From CAIKLP01 sp039798705 (GTDB lineage Bacteria; Bacteroidota; Bacteroidia; Sphingobacteriales; Sphingobacteriaceae), in assembly GCA_039798705.1 (NCBI GenBank), contig JBDKFN010000058.1, positions 1 to 10,999 on the forward strand: DNA of 10,999 nt, written 5' to 3'. Positions 1 through 7,797 of the stretch are shown here, piece after piece (position 1 is the stretch's first letter; each line of letters opens with the position of its first letter). A program made the position numbers and the translations under genes. Under the pieces are notes generated by a model, which searched no databases, had not been told where the DNA came from, and saw only the letters and a program-made list of their open reading frames with translations.

Positions 1-1
1 A

Positions 2-2962
2 CTCTGTTAAAGCAAATTTTCTTTTAATGGTTCTTTTGAATTTTTGAACTTGTTCTTGAAGTGCTTTATTATAGCTTAGTTGATTATTAACAAAATCAAT
101 AATAATTTGAGAATTATTTGAAATTTCTGGGAGCGGAAATGGTTTTAGGTAGTTTGTCTTGAAAACATAATAGCCGCCACCATATTCTGAACCTGTGTTC
201 TTAAGAAAAAACCACATTACCCGCGAATTCATAATTCCCAAATAATATTTTTCATCAATTTTGAATTCTGTTTTTTTGATAAATGAATAAACCTTAGTGT
301 TATGATAATATTCGCCCATCTGGTCATACGTCATATTACAACCAAGAGAAATTTCTCTTGTCATAATTTTCGGGTTGTGAAAGTAATTTAGATTCTTTGG
401 ATAGATATAATTGAACCATCCTTCAGTGATATTCATTTTACCTCTCTCTCTGCCTCTAATTTCAGTTTCAAATCTCTTTAAATAATTATAACCCAATGGA
501 AATTCTTTTTCAATATACTTTTCAGACATTGCAGATACATTTCCAACTAAATTGTAAGGGAAAATGACATAATTAGTAATTTCGGGTGTATTATATTTGA
601 AAATCTCTCTACCTCCAACAATAGGCTTTACTAGCCCTATTTCGATTTCAAAATGATAATCATACTTGGGATTATACCCTTTAATAATATTTCCGTCTTT
701 TACTCCTTGAAAAACATATACATCATCCAAGCTTGTTGCAATCCCCTGAAATATCTTATCAAAAACGTCTTCCACTTTATATGGTTGACTATTTAATTTT
801 GAGATAACATCGAATACCCTTTCGCTTTGTAAATCCCAATTACTTGAATTAAGATTTTTATAATACATATAGTCCCAACTAAATGGTGCTAGCAAAACCA
901 AGGGATTCAACTTCTTGAAAAATACCTTTTCTTTTTTTGTTTTGGTTAAATTAACGATACACGTATATGTCGCTGCTTCATTGAAAACTAAATGGGAACC
1001 AAAATGCACTAATGATTCAACGCAATTATTTGCTGTAAAAAAAGACCGGATTCCAATACCAAAGTCAGTAATCAAGAACTTATGTGGAAGAATAAACGAA
1101 ACTACTCCATTAAGATTTATTAGCTGAAAACTTCTTTCCATGAATATTACGTAAACATCATAATTTGCAGTTGCTGACTGGAATTTCTTCTCATAGAAAT
1201 TGCACATTTCAGGATAGTTTTCCATCAACCCTTGTTTTCTTACATAGGGTGGATTTCCAATCACCACATCAAAGCCACCTTTCGCAAATACTTCAGGAAA
1301 TTCTTCATGCCAATCAAATGCTTTGTCACCTGCTACAGCAGGGTCGTCAATTAAGGAATTTCCACACTTAATATTATTGCTCAGATTAGAAAGTTTACGG
1401 CCTTGTCTTGCTGTGCGTAACCATAAAGATAATTTCGCAATCTCTACACTTTCTTCATTAATATCTACACCGTAAATGTTGTTTTCTAATATGGCTATGT
1501 CTGTATCATATAATCGTAAAGGAGTATTTGTTAACTCTGAAATTATATCATCAACAAATTGGTGTTCTTGAATTAAAAAATTTACCGCTTGGTTCAAAAA
1601 CGCACCGCTACCACATGCGGGGTCTAATATTTTCAAGGTTAGCAACCATGCTTTATATTGGTTTAATGTTTCGTAAAGTGCAATACCTTTTGCGTTTAGT
1701 TTGGAATCTGCTTTTTGATATTCAAAAATGTTAAAATCAACATCTAACTTCAATTCAGTTTTTTTATCTGAACAGAGCTTACCAATAGTATTTTCAACAA
1801 TGTATTTGGTAATATATTTGGGTGTATAAAACACACCATCTTTTTTCCTCTTACCTTTAGTTTTATCAGCAACTTCCCCTTTTAATTCGGCTTCAACCTC
1901 TTCAATTTCACTTAACGAATGCTCAAAAATATGCCCTAAAATATTAACATCTACGTCAGTGTTGAAGTCATATTTGGATAGTTTTAATAAATCATCTTTT
2001 AATATTGCATCATCTACAATCAAAGAATCTAACACTTCATCTGGAGCAAATATTTCACCACCAAATTCAGGAATAAGTACATATCCCTTTTGGTCTTTTT
2101 TTCCTATGAACAAGTTATTAAAAAACAAAGCCACTAATTCGTATAATGGTTTTGGAGTATCAAAGGCATCGTTCTTTAGGTCTTGCCATTTTTCTACTAT
2201 TTGAACTATTGAATTAGTTGTTACTAATCCTTTGTCTTCGGCAAAAAGTACAAATAATACTTTATCTAAAAATTTCTGTGATTTCTTAAAGAGTATTAAT
2301 TTGTCGTGTTGTGGATTATTTTTTACAACATTCTGAAAAAAGTTATTTTTGAAAGTAGAGTAGTCCTTGTATAAGCTCTTTGAAATGTTCTCTTCGTGAA
2401 ACTTGGTCTCCTGTCTTAATAATTTTGGAATGTTTTTATCTAACAACCCTTCTTTACGAAGGTATAGGTAGAATCGTTTAAACGTTTCTTTGTCTAAATT
2501 ATACAGGTCAAACTCTTCGTAATCTGTAGCATCATCCACATAAAAACGTAGCTTATGAAAATTTGAGGAAATAACATAACTACATTCTTTGTGGTTGTTT
2601 TTGTAACCAAATGCCTGGTCTTTGACCGCATCTAAGTTTTTGGTTTTATTGTCTTTTAATTCAATTACCCCTACAACATTTTCTCCTTGAAAAATTGCCC
2701 CATCGGCTTTTTTAGAATCAGATTCGTTTTTCTTTTCGGTTTGAATATTAAATGGCTGCTCGGGGAAAACAGAATAACCTAAAACAGCCCCAAAAATGTC
2801 TTTAATAAATCCTTCTTGGTATTGTTCTTCTTTAGCTAATCTTATGTTAGTGATTTTATTGGCACTGTAAACTTCCTTAAATCTTAAATAGGCCTGGTCA
2901 ACAACCTCTTGGTCAAGGGAGCCTAAATGTTTTCTTATAATTGATTCTTGAAATAATGCCAT
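2..2962 (-). CDS. Type IIG (Eco57I-like) restriction enzyme / N6-adenine DNA methyltransferase, C-terminus beyond window
   Basis: One uninterrupted minus-strand frame of 987 codons runs from ATG 2962 to the left edge with no stop, so the C-terminus is missing. An in-frame TAA two codons upstream (2966-2968) fixes the start. N-terminal part: a PD-(D/E)XK-like nuclease signature, Asp87 (KKADGAI) followed by Glu101-Leu-Lys103 (GVIELKD). Central amino-methyltransferase: motif I LDPACGSGAFL with its first Asp at 447, the acidic SAM-binding segment GVDINEESVEIA at about 498-509, and catalytic motif IV GNPPYV with Asn at 570. C-terminal part: the segment ending near YLKPFPLPEI (about residues 935-945) resembles TaqI-type target-recognition domains. 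Together these suggest cleavage, N6-adenine methylation and sequence recognition in one chain, as in type IIG enzymes. The gene is visibly AT-richer than the neighbouring mnmE and aminotransferase, which suggests acquisition. Recognition sequence unknown. A methyltransferase-only orphan or phage-defence variant cannot be excluded. Confidence 0.88.
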   Translation of the reverse strand, partial: MALFQESIIRKHLGSLDQEVVDQAYLRFKEVYSANKITNIRLAKEEQYQEGFIKDIFGAVLGYSVFPEQPFNIQTEKKNESDSKKADGAIFQGENVVGVIELKDNKTKNLDAVKDQAFGYKNNHKECSYVISSNFHKLRFYVDDATDYEEFDLYNLDKETFKRFYLYLRKEGLLDKNIPKLLRQETKFHEENISKSLYKDYSTFKNNFFQNVVKNNPQHDKLILFKKSQKFLDKVLFVLFAEDKGLVTTNSIVQIVEKWQDLKNDAFDTPKPLYELVALFFNNLFIGKKDQKGYVLIPEFGGEIFAPDEVLDSLIVDDAILKDDLLKLSKYDFNTDVDVNILGHIFEHSLSEIEEVEAELKGEVADKTKGKRKKDGVFYTPKYITKYIVENTIGKLCSDKKTELKLDVDFNIFEYQKADSKLNAKGIALYETLNQYKAWLLTLKILDPACGSGAFLNQAVNFLIQEHQFVDDIISELTNTPLRLYDTDIAILENNIYGVDINEESVEIAKLSLWLRTARQGRKLSNLSNNIKCGNSLIDDPAVAGDKAFDWHEEFPEVFAKGGFDVVIGNPPYVRKQGLMENYPEMCNFYEKKFQSATANYDVYVIFMERSFQLINLNGVVSFILPHKFLITDFGIGIRSFFTANNCVESLVHFGSHLVFNEAATYTCIVNLTKTKKEKVFFKKLNPLVLLAPFSWDYMYYKNLNSSNWDLQSERVFDVISKLNSQPYKVEDVFDKIFQGIATSLDDVYVFQGVKDGNIIKGYNPKYDYHFEIEIGLVKPIVGGREIFKYNTPEITNYVIFPYNLVGNVSAMSEKYIEKEFPLGYNYLKRFETEIRGRERGKMNITEGWFNYIYPKNLNYFHNPKIMTREISLGCNMTYDQMGEYYHNTKVYSFIKKTEFKIDEKYYLGIMNSRVMWFFLKNTGSEYGGGYYVFKTNYLKPFPLPEISNNSQIIIDFVNNQLSYNKALQEQVQKFKRTIKRKFALTE

Positions 2963-3267
2963 TAGTTATGTTAAGTTTAAAAAATTATATATATCAATAT
3001 AGAATCCCTCTTCTAAAAAAATATCGGTTTATTCTTCGGCCCTTCTGAACAAATAAAGTAAATACTAAGCTTCAATTTTTCCCGCCATCGGTAAATTTTA
3101 ATATAAATTATCGCACCAACTTTATCCCTCATCAACACCCCTCCATCCATCGAAATTTACTAAAAAAACCCAATATTTAAATGGCAAATAAGCGACTATC
3201 ATTTAAAATTATAATTATGCACCTCAACTTTCAAAACCACCGACTTCAATTGTCGAAATCTTACCCC
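2963..3267. other. AT-rich gene-free gap between aminotransferase and R-M gene
   Basis: About 305 bases separate the aminotransferase stop from the R-M start, both on the minus strand. I see no convincing ORF or RNA gene. The R-M promoter should lie here. The 60 bases before its ATG, read on the minus strand, are very A/T-rich (TATATTGATATATATAAT), but I find no clean TAnnTTTG plus TTTG pair. The only hairpin near the aminotransferase end is the weak CGAC/GTCG at 3241-3257, too short to call a terminator confidently. The gap probably marks the junction between acquired and core DNA. Confidence 0.6.
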
Positions 3268-4410
3268 CTACAACCCCTGCAACCGTTCCGCTGCAGCCCT
3301 TAAGGTTTCATCTTTTTTCGCAAAGCAAAAACGAATTACGCCATGGTCGGTTTGGTCTTGATAAAATGCAGACACTGGTATAGTAGCCACGCCATATTCT
3401 TTCACTAAACGAATGGCAAATGCTTTGTCGTTTTCGTCGGATATTTTACTAAAAGAATAACATTCAAAATAACTGCCATAAGATGGAATGCATTCGAGTT
3501 TTGTAGTAGAAAGCAATTGCCTTAACAAATCTCTTTTTTGTTGCATTTGCTGGCCAAGGTTTAAATAATTTTTATTTACCGTAAGATAAGCTGCAAGTGC
3601 TACTTGCTTAGGGGTATCGCAGGTAAAGGCGTTGAACTGGTGCACCTTTCTATATTCTTGCATCAGGCTTTCGCCAGCAATGCAATAACCCAATTTCCAA
3701 CCGGTGCAATGCATGGTTTTTCCAAATGAAAAACACACAAAACTGCGCGCCAATAAATCGGGATGTTTTAAAATACTTTGGTGTTGCTTGCCTTCAAATA
3801 TTAAATGCTCATATACTTCATCACTTAAAATAACAATGTCGGTTCCGGCAACTATATTTTTTAATTCAATAATATCTTGCTCCGAAAGTACTGCTCCTGT
3901 TGGGTTATGTGGCGAGTTCAACATGATCATTTTAGTACGCGGTGTAATTTTACTGCGCACTGCATCCCAAGGAATGGCATAATTAGGAAAGGTTAAATTA
4001 ATGCGCACCGGCACTCCCCCATTAATTTCAATATTCGGAATATAACTATCGTAAGCGGGCTCAAATAAAATAACTTCGTCGCCAGGGTGTATCAACGTGG
4101 TAATAGCTGTATAAATGGCATACGTGCCGCCAGGGCTAATGGTAATTTGCGTATCGGGGTTAATGCTTTGTTGGTATAAACTGTGCACTTTAGCAGCCAA
4201 TGCTTCGCGCAATGCGGGGTAACCATTGGCATGGGTATACTGGTTAAAACCGTCTGCCATGGCTTTGTTTACCAATTGGGTTAAACCTGCATCCATGTCG
4301 AAATCTGGAAATCCTTGGCCTAAATTAATGGCGCCATATTGTGCGGCTAATGCCGACATTTCGGTAAAAATAGTGGTTCCTACGCTTGGGAGTTTACTTT
4401 TCAAAATCAT
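3268..4410 (-). CDS. PLP-dependent aminotransferase, methionine / kynurenine aminotransferase type (class I/II)
   Basis: A complete 380-residue fold-type I aminotransferase, the normal length for the KAT/YbdL group. Visible landmarks: GQGFPDF at 31-37 near the N-terminus (typical of this subgroup), QYTHANGYPALREAL at about 57-71, cofactor-binding NSPHNPTG at 165-172, Asp197 in SDEVYEH (pairs with the pyridine nitrogen), Schiff-base Lys231 in SFGKT followed by TGWKLGY, and Arg360 in VIRFCFAK, which binds the substrate carboxylate. All key residues are present, so the enzyme should be active in the cytoplasm, transferring amino groups from methionine, glutamine or aromatic amino acids to 2-oxo acids, for example in methionine recycling. 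Substrate choice cannot be read from sequence alone. Its start lies 38 bases from the divergent mnmE start; TATATTAG on the minus strand just before the ATG resembles a -7 element. Base composition matches mnmE, so this looks like a core gene. Confidence 0.92.
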   Translation of the reverse strand: MILKSKLPSVGTTIFTEMSALAAQYGAINLGQGFPDFDMDAGLTQLVNKAMADGFNQYTHANGYPALREALAAKVHSLYQQSINPDTQITISPGGTYAIYTAITTLIHPGDEVILFEPAYDSYIPNIEINGGVPVRINLTFPNYAIPWDAVRSKITPRTKMIMLNSPHNPTGAVLSEQDIIELKNIVAGTDIVILSDEVYEHLIFEGKQHQSILKHPDLLARSFVCFSFGKTMHCTGWKLGYCIAGESLMQEYRKVHQFNAFTCDTPKQVALAAYLTVNKNYLNLGQQMQQKRDLLRQLLSTTKLECIPSYGSYFECYSFSKISDENDKAFAIRLVKEYGVATIPVSAFYQDQTDHGVIRFCFAKKDETLRAAAERLQGL

Positions 4411-4437
4411 ATCAACTAATATAGTACAAAAAAAATG

Positions 4438-4445
4438 TATTTTTG
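4438..4445 (+). promoter_or_regulatory. Candidate Bacteroidetes -7 promoter element (TAnnTTTG) for mnmE
   Basis: TATTTTTG matches the Bacteroidetes sigma-factor -7 consensus TAnnTTTG exactly and lies only three bases before the mnmE ATG. No TTTG-like -33 element is visible 19-21 bases upstream, so the match may be chance in an A/T-rich stretch. If real, transcription would start at or next to the ATG. Confidence 0.35.
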
Positions 4446-4448
4446 AAC

Positions 4449-5819
4449 ATGAGTTTAACCGATACCATTGTTGCTTTAGCCACGCCTGCCGGAACCGGAG
4501 CCATAGGCATTATTCGTTTATCTGGACCCGAAGCCATTAGCATTGCTAATAGTGTTTTTAAAGGCAAAGACTTGACTAAGCAGGCATCGCATACGCTGCA
4601 TTTTGGTAAAATTATGAATGGCAACGTGGTGGTTGACGAAGTATTGGCCAGTATTTTTGTAGCCCCTCATTCTTATACCAAAGAAAACAGTGTAGAGTTT
4701 TCTTGCCATGGATCGGCCTATATTATTGCTCAAATTATTAAACTAATAATTAGTAAAGGCGCAAGAATGGCCAAGGCTGGCGAGTTTACCATGCGCGCAT
4801 TTTTAAATGGGCAATTAGACTTATCGCAGGCCGAAGCCGTTGCAGATTTAATTGCTTCGCAGAATGCTGCATCGCACCAAATAGCAATGAACCAAATGCG
4901 CGGTGGCTTTAGCTCCGAGCTGCAAGCCTTGCGAAGCGAACTCATTAATTTTGCATCGCTGGTGGAATTGGAATTGGATTTTTCGGAAGAAGATGTGGAG
5001 TTTGCCAACCGCGAGCAAATGAAAAATTTAATTCTTCAGATTTTAAAAGTAATTAACCGTTTAATAGGCAGCTTTGAATTAGGCAATGTGATCAAGAATG
5101 GTATTCCTGTTGTGATTGCGGGCAAGCCCAATGTTGGAAAATCTACTTTGTTGAATGCTTTATTGAATGAAGAACGTGCCATTGTTTCGGAAATTGCTGG
5201 TACCACCCGCGATACCATCGAAGACGAAGTGAGCCTGCAAGGTTTGCGTTTTCGTTTCATCGACACCGCAGGTATTCGCGAAACAGATGATGTAATTGAA
5301 GCTAAAGGTGTTGCACGCAGCATGGAGAAAATAAATTCTTCGGCAGTTATATTGTATGTCTACGATGCATCGCAAACAAGCCTTTCAGAACTACAAACAA
5401 TTATTGCGGAGTTTAAACCCATCATCAAAAAAAATAATTCTACTTTATTTTTAGTAGAAAATAAAAGTGATAAAAATACGGCAGCGCCTTACGAAATTGA
5501 AGGACTGAGTAATATTCAAATTTCTGCATTGCTAAAAACAGGCATGCAAACACTCGAAAACGAATTGGTAAAATTGGTTGATGTTGCGGCGCTTGAAAGC
5601 GGCCAAAGCATTGTGTCTAACTTGCGCCACGCCGAAGCATTACAAAACGCTGCAACGGCGTTAGAGAAGGTATTGAACGGCATCGACAACCCCATCACCT
5701 CCGACTTTTTAGCCATCGATATCAAAAAAGCTTTATATCATTTAGGAGAAATAACCGGCAGCATTTCTACAGACGATTTATTAGATAATATATTTAGTAA
5801 GTTTTGTATAGGGAAGTAA
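4449..5819 (+). CDS. mnmE: tRNA uridine-5-carboxymethylaminomethyl(34) synthesis GTPase MnmE
   Basis: A full-length MnmE (TrmE) of 456 residues, the usual family size. With MnmG it modifies the wobble uridine (U34) of certain tRNAs using a tetrahydrofolate one-carbon unit and GTP hydrolysis. The N-terminal folate-binding domain begins MSLTDTIVALATPAG. The helical domain carries a GTPase domain with G1 GKPNVGKS (225-232), G2 TTRDT (252-256), G3 DTAG (272-275) and G4 NKSD (338-341). The C-terminus ends FCIGK (452-456), containing the catalytic Cys of the conserved FC(I/L)GK motif. I chose ATG 4449 because homologues begin at this point; a TTG at 4443 would add two residues and overlaps the putative promoter. 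It is divergent from the aminotransferase and followed after 43 bases by a strong terminator, so it is probably monocistronic. Identification is secure. Confidence 0.97.
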   Translation: MSLTDTIVALATPAGTGAIGIIRLSGPEAISIANSVFKGKDLTKQASHTLHFGKIMNGNVVVDEVLASIFVAPHSYTKENSVEFSCHGSAYIIAQIIKLIISKGARMAKAGEFTMRAFLNGQLDLSQAEAVADLIASQNAASHQIAMNQMRGGFSSELQALRSELINFASLVELELDFSEEDVEFANREQMKNLILQILKVINRLIGSFELGNVIKNGIPVVIAGKPNVGKSTLLNALLNEERAIVSEIAGTTRDTIEDEVSLQGLRFRFIDTAGIRETDDVIEAKGVARSMEKINSSAVILYVYDASQTSLSELQTIIAEFKPIIKKNNSTLFLVENKSDKNTAAPYEIEGLSNIQISALLKTGMQTLENELVKLVDVAALESGQSIVSNLRHAEALQNAATALEKVLNGIDNPITSDFLAIDIKKALYHLGEITGSISTDDLLDNIFSKFCIGK

Positions 5820-5862
5820 TGCCCGAAAACCATCAATAAACATCGATAACAATAGCTAAATG

Positions 5863-5897
5863 AAACCCTTACCTAGTAAGGGTTTTCTCGTTTTTAA
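5863..5897 (+). terminator. Intrinsic terminator of mnmE
   Basis: A perfect 10-bp stem, AAACCCTTAC (5863-5872) and GTAAGGGTTT (5876-5885), closes a three-base CTA loop and is followed by TCTCGTTTTT. The U-rich tract and its place 43 bases after the mnmE stop fit a Rho-independent terminator. The symmetric stem could also act in the other direction. It marks the last core feature before the integrative element. Confidence 0.85.
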
Positions 5898-5922
5898 GCA
5901 AACCTGTCATTTTTCGTCTTTT

Positions 5923-5939
5923 GGGGCGTTTTGCACCCC
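5923..5939. repeat. Short G4/C4 hairpin at the left side of the element
   Basis: GGGG (5923-5926) and CCCC (5936-5939) form a small hairpin around CGTTTTGCA, flanked on both sides by TTTT. It may be part of the recombination or regulatory region. It is too small for a confident function. Confidence 0.4.
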
Positions 5940-5940
5940 T

Positions 5941-6003
5941 TTTGTTGCTCATCTGTTGTTCAGATTTCATGAGTAACAAGTCAGCAACAAATCTTGAACA
6001 ACA
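5941..6003. repeat. Two interleaved inverted repeats before the Xis/Int genes
   Basis: TTTGTTGCT (5941-5949) is the exact reverse complement of AGCAACAAA (5983-5991). TGTTGTTCAGATTT (5954-5967) pairs with AAATCTTGAACAACA (5989-6003) with a single-base insertion. The right arms overlap and the arms interleave (left 1, left 2, right 1, right 2), so they cannot form two nested hairpins. This fits protein-binding half-sites better than a terminator. Position directly before the recombinase genes suggests integrase/excisionase binding or transcriptional control. Confidence 0.6.
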
Positions 6004-6024
6004 CAAAAAAAATTGCAACACACT

Positions 6025-6064
6025 GCACCATGTAGCTACACGCTGCTACACGGTGCTACATAAC
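6025..6064. repeat. 10-bp-phased GCTACA repeats with an imperfect 12-bp inverted repeat
   Basis: GCTACA occurs at 6035, 6045 and 6055, exactly 10 bases apart (units GCTACACGCT, GCTACACGGT, GCTACATAAC), so all copies face the same side of the helix. The same stretch holds an inverted repeat, GCACCATGTAGC (6025-6036) with GCTACACGGTGC (6045-6056), pairing at 11 of 12 positions. It ends six bases before the chosen start codon of the downstream gene (6071). Helically phased sites beside int/xis genes are typical of binding sites for recombination accessory proteins or autoregulators. Confidence 0.6.
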
Positions 6065-6070
6065 GGCGAA

Positions 6071-6436
6071 ATGACAATGACTGCTAGTAAATACCCATAT
6101 TCGAAAATTTGTGTTTTCTGCCAAGAAGCATTTTTGGCAAGGAAAAGCACCACTTTGTACTGCTCTCACAAGTGTGGCTCAAGAGCCTATAAAGAGAACA
6201 AAAGACAGGAAAAAATACTCCAAAGTAATGCGACGATAAAGAGAGATTTAACAGCGCCTGTAATCATGCTTCAAGCAAGGGAAGTTTTAAGTATTGAAGA
6301 AGTGAGTTTGTTGCTCGGAATCTCTCGATGGACTGTTATGCGCATGTACAAAACCAATAAAATTAGAACAATTACCATTGGCACGAGGCGATTAATCCTG
6401 CGTGAAGAATTAAATAAATTATTAAAAACCAAATAA
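6071..6436 (+). CDS. Zinc-finger plus helix-turn-helix protein, probable excisionase/integrase accessory
   Basis: A protein of 121 residues from ATG 6071. The N-terminal part has four cysteines in a zinc-binding pattern, C14-x2-C17 (CVFC) and C31-x3-C35 (CSHKC). Residues about 72-118 (LSIEEVSLLLGISRWTVMRM and onward) form an excisionase/MerR-like winged helix-turn-helix. It probably binds DNA near the att site as a directionality factor or regulator of the recombinase. Its stop is two bases before the integrase ATG, so the two are co-transcribed and probably translationally coupled. An in-frame ATG at 5969 would add 34 residues; I reject it because that extension is encoded by the repeat cluster and its peptide looks non-domain-like, though it cannot be excluded. 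Role inferred from fold and position. Confidence 0.75.
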   Translation: MTMTASKYPYSKICVFCQEAFLARKSTTLYCSHKCGSRAYKENKRQEKILQSNATIKRDLTAPVIMLQAREVLSIEEVSLLLGISRWTVMRMYKTNKIRTITIGTRRLILREELNKLLKTK

Positions 6437-6438
6437 AT

Positions 6439-7581
6439 ATGAGAGTAACACTTAGAATGCGTCAGCTAAAGACAGGTCGGATCAGCCTTTACCTCGATCA
6501 TTACCCTCCGGTTATACACCCAGAAAGTGGAAAAATAACCCGGTGGGAATACCTTGACATGTATCTCTACAATCCACCCAGGGATGAAATGGAGAAACGA
6601 CATAACAAGGATATGGAAACCCTTGCTCGTTCGATAGCTGCTAATCGGCAGTTGGATAGATTGGCAGGAAAATTCGGCATCAAACGTAGTTCCCAATTTG
6701 ATGACTTCTTGCCTTTCTTTCAAAAACAAGTAGATAAATGGATAGACAGTCCGAGTACGCATGGTGGATGGGTCGCTTCCTACAAAACCTTTCTTCAATT
6801 TTGTAATGAGCAATGTAATTTCGGAGATCTCACTCCACAATTCATTAATGAATACAAAGATTTTCTACAGAAAAAAGCCACTCGAATCAATTCGCCAAAA
6901 ATGCGCATCTCACAAAACTCTTGTTACACCTATTACAACAAGCTCCGAGCAGCAGTGCGTGAAGCCATGGTATTCGGGCATATCATCAGTAACCCTTTTG
7001 ATGCAGTGAAAGGTATTACACAACCAGAAACCTATCGAGAGTTTTTAACTAAAGAAGAATTGATTAAACTTTACAATACAGAATCGGAATCAGCATTACT
7101 CAAACGTACCTGTTTGTTTTCCGCGCTCACTGGTTTACGATTAGGAGATGTTGTAAAACTACGTAGAGATCAAATTCAACATTCGGAAAATCTCGGTTAT
7201 TTTATTCGCTTCACACAAAGCAAAACCAAAGGCATGGAAACCTTACCCATATCGGATGAAGCATTGAGTTTTCTTGGAGAATTAGAAGCAAGTAGTGAGA
7301 AGATTTTTGGTGATTATAATTTTCAGCGAGACTATGCGCATTTGAATAGATGGTTGCAACGTGCAGGCATTCGTAAGAAAATTACTTTTCATAATTTCCG
7401 ACACACTTTTGCTACGTTGCAACTAGCGGAAGGAACCGATATCTATACCGTTTCAAAATTGCTTGGACACAAACACATTCATACCACACAGATTTACGGT
7501 AAGGTGATGGATACAACGAAAACAAAAGCGATGAAGAGTATTCAATTGGGTATCAATAATGACAAAAATGTCCAAGATTAA
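6439..7581 (+). CDS. Tyrosine recombinase / phage-type integrase
   Basis: A 380-residue site-specific recombinase. The N-terminal part (about 85-190) resembles the SAM-like core-binding domain of Bacteroidetes integrases (phage_int_SAM_5 type). The C-terminal catalytic domain holds the full active-site set: Arg234 in ALTGLRLGD, a Lys in QSKTKG (262/264), His318 and Arg321 in HNFRHTFATL, His344 in LLGHKHIHTT and the nucleophile Tyr353 in QIYGKVMD. Nothing is missing, so the enzyme should be active. It would integrate and excise the surrounding element through a covalent 3'-phosphotyrosine intermediate. It starts two bases after the zinc/HTH gene. The target site is not evident; position right after mnmE suggests insertion in that intergenic region. 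Confidence 0.93.
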   Translation: MRVTLRMRQLKTGRISLYLDHYPPVIHPESGKITRWEYLDMYLYNPPRDEMEKRHNKDMETLARSIAANRQLDRLAGKFGIKRSSQFDDFLPFFQKQVDKWIDSPSTHGGWVASYKTFLQFCNEQCNFGDLTPQFINEYKDFLQKKATRINSPKMRISQNSCYTYYNKLRAAVREAMVFGHIISNPFDAVKGITQPETYREFLTKEELIKLYNTESESALLKRTCLFSALTGLRLGDVVKLRRDQIQHSENLGYFIRFTQSKTKGMETLPISDEALSFLGELEASSEKIFGDYNFQRDYAHLNRWLQRAGIRKKITFHNFRHTFATLQLAEGTDIYTVSKLLGHKHIHTTQIYGKVMDTTKTKAMKSIQLGINNDKNVQD

Positions 7582-7690
7582 CAAAGAATGTCAGTGACAA
7601 ATTGTCTGAATATCAGCAGGATACGGAGATATTTTTTGTTTTCTTGAAATTGCGTAGTAAGAAATTTATCTGCGCAAAAGTAGACGAGTT

Positions 7691-7710
7691 TGGAACAGTA
7701 TGGAACAGCA
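7691..7710. repeat. Two 10-bp-spaced direct repeats TGGAACAG
   Basis: TGGAACAGTA (7691-7700) is followed directly by TGGAACAGCA (7701-7710), then TGACACTAAA, which keeps only the start and a GACA-like core. The 10-base period equals that of the GCTACA repeats before the zinc/HTH gene, though the sequence differs. Confidence 0.45.
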
Positions 7711-7756
7711 TGACACTAAAATATTTTGCAAATCGAACCCTCCAAAAATCGATAAC

Positions 7757-7797
7757 TAAAAAAAGGAAACCAAAGATTCTGGCACGGTTCTTTTTTT
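7757..7797 (+). terminator. Possible terminator downstream of the integrase gene
   Basis: An A-rich arm ending AAAAAGGAAACC pairs imperfectly with GGTTCTTTTTTT around a loop that itself contains CCA/TGG. The run of T residues gives a U-tract. The stem is A/U-dominated with a bulge, so it is a modest candidate for ending the zinc/HTH-integrase transcript. Confidence 0.35.

Noticed and set aside
915..2204. Several short plus-strand open frames inside the R-M gene
   Set aside because: They lie antisense to a continuous minus-strand frame with methyltransferase motifs in order and show no domain of their own.
4443..4448. TTG start adding two residues to MnmE
   Set aside because: The family begins at the MSLTDTIVA stretch (ATG 4449), and the TTG is part of the TATTTTTG promoter-like element.
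6025..6064. CRISPR-like array
   Set aside because: The repeats are 6-10 bases with no spacers and no cas genes nearby.
5921..6070. N-terminal extension of the zinc/HTH protein from TTG 5921 or ATG 5969
   Set aside because: The extension is encoded by hairpins and phased repeats and reads as non-domain peptide; ATG 6071 gives a compact zinc/HTH protein. ATG 5969 remains possible.
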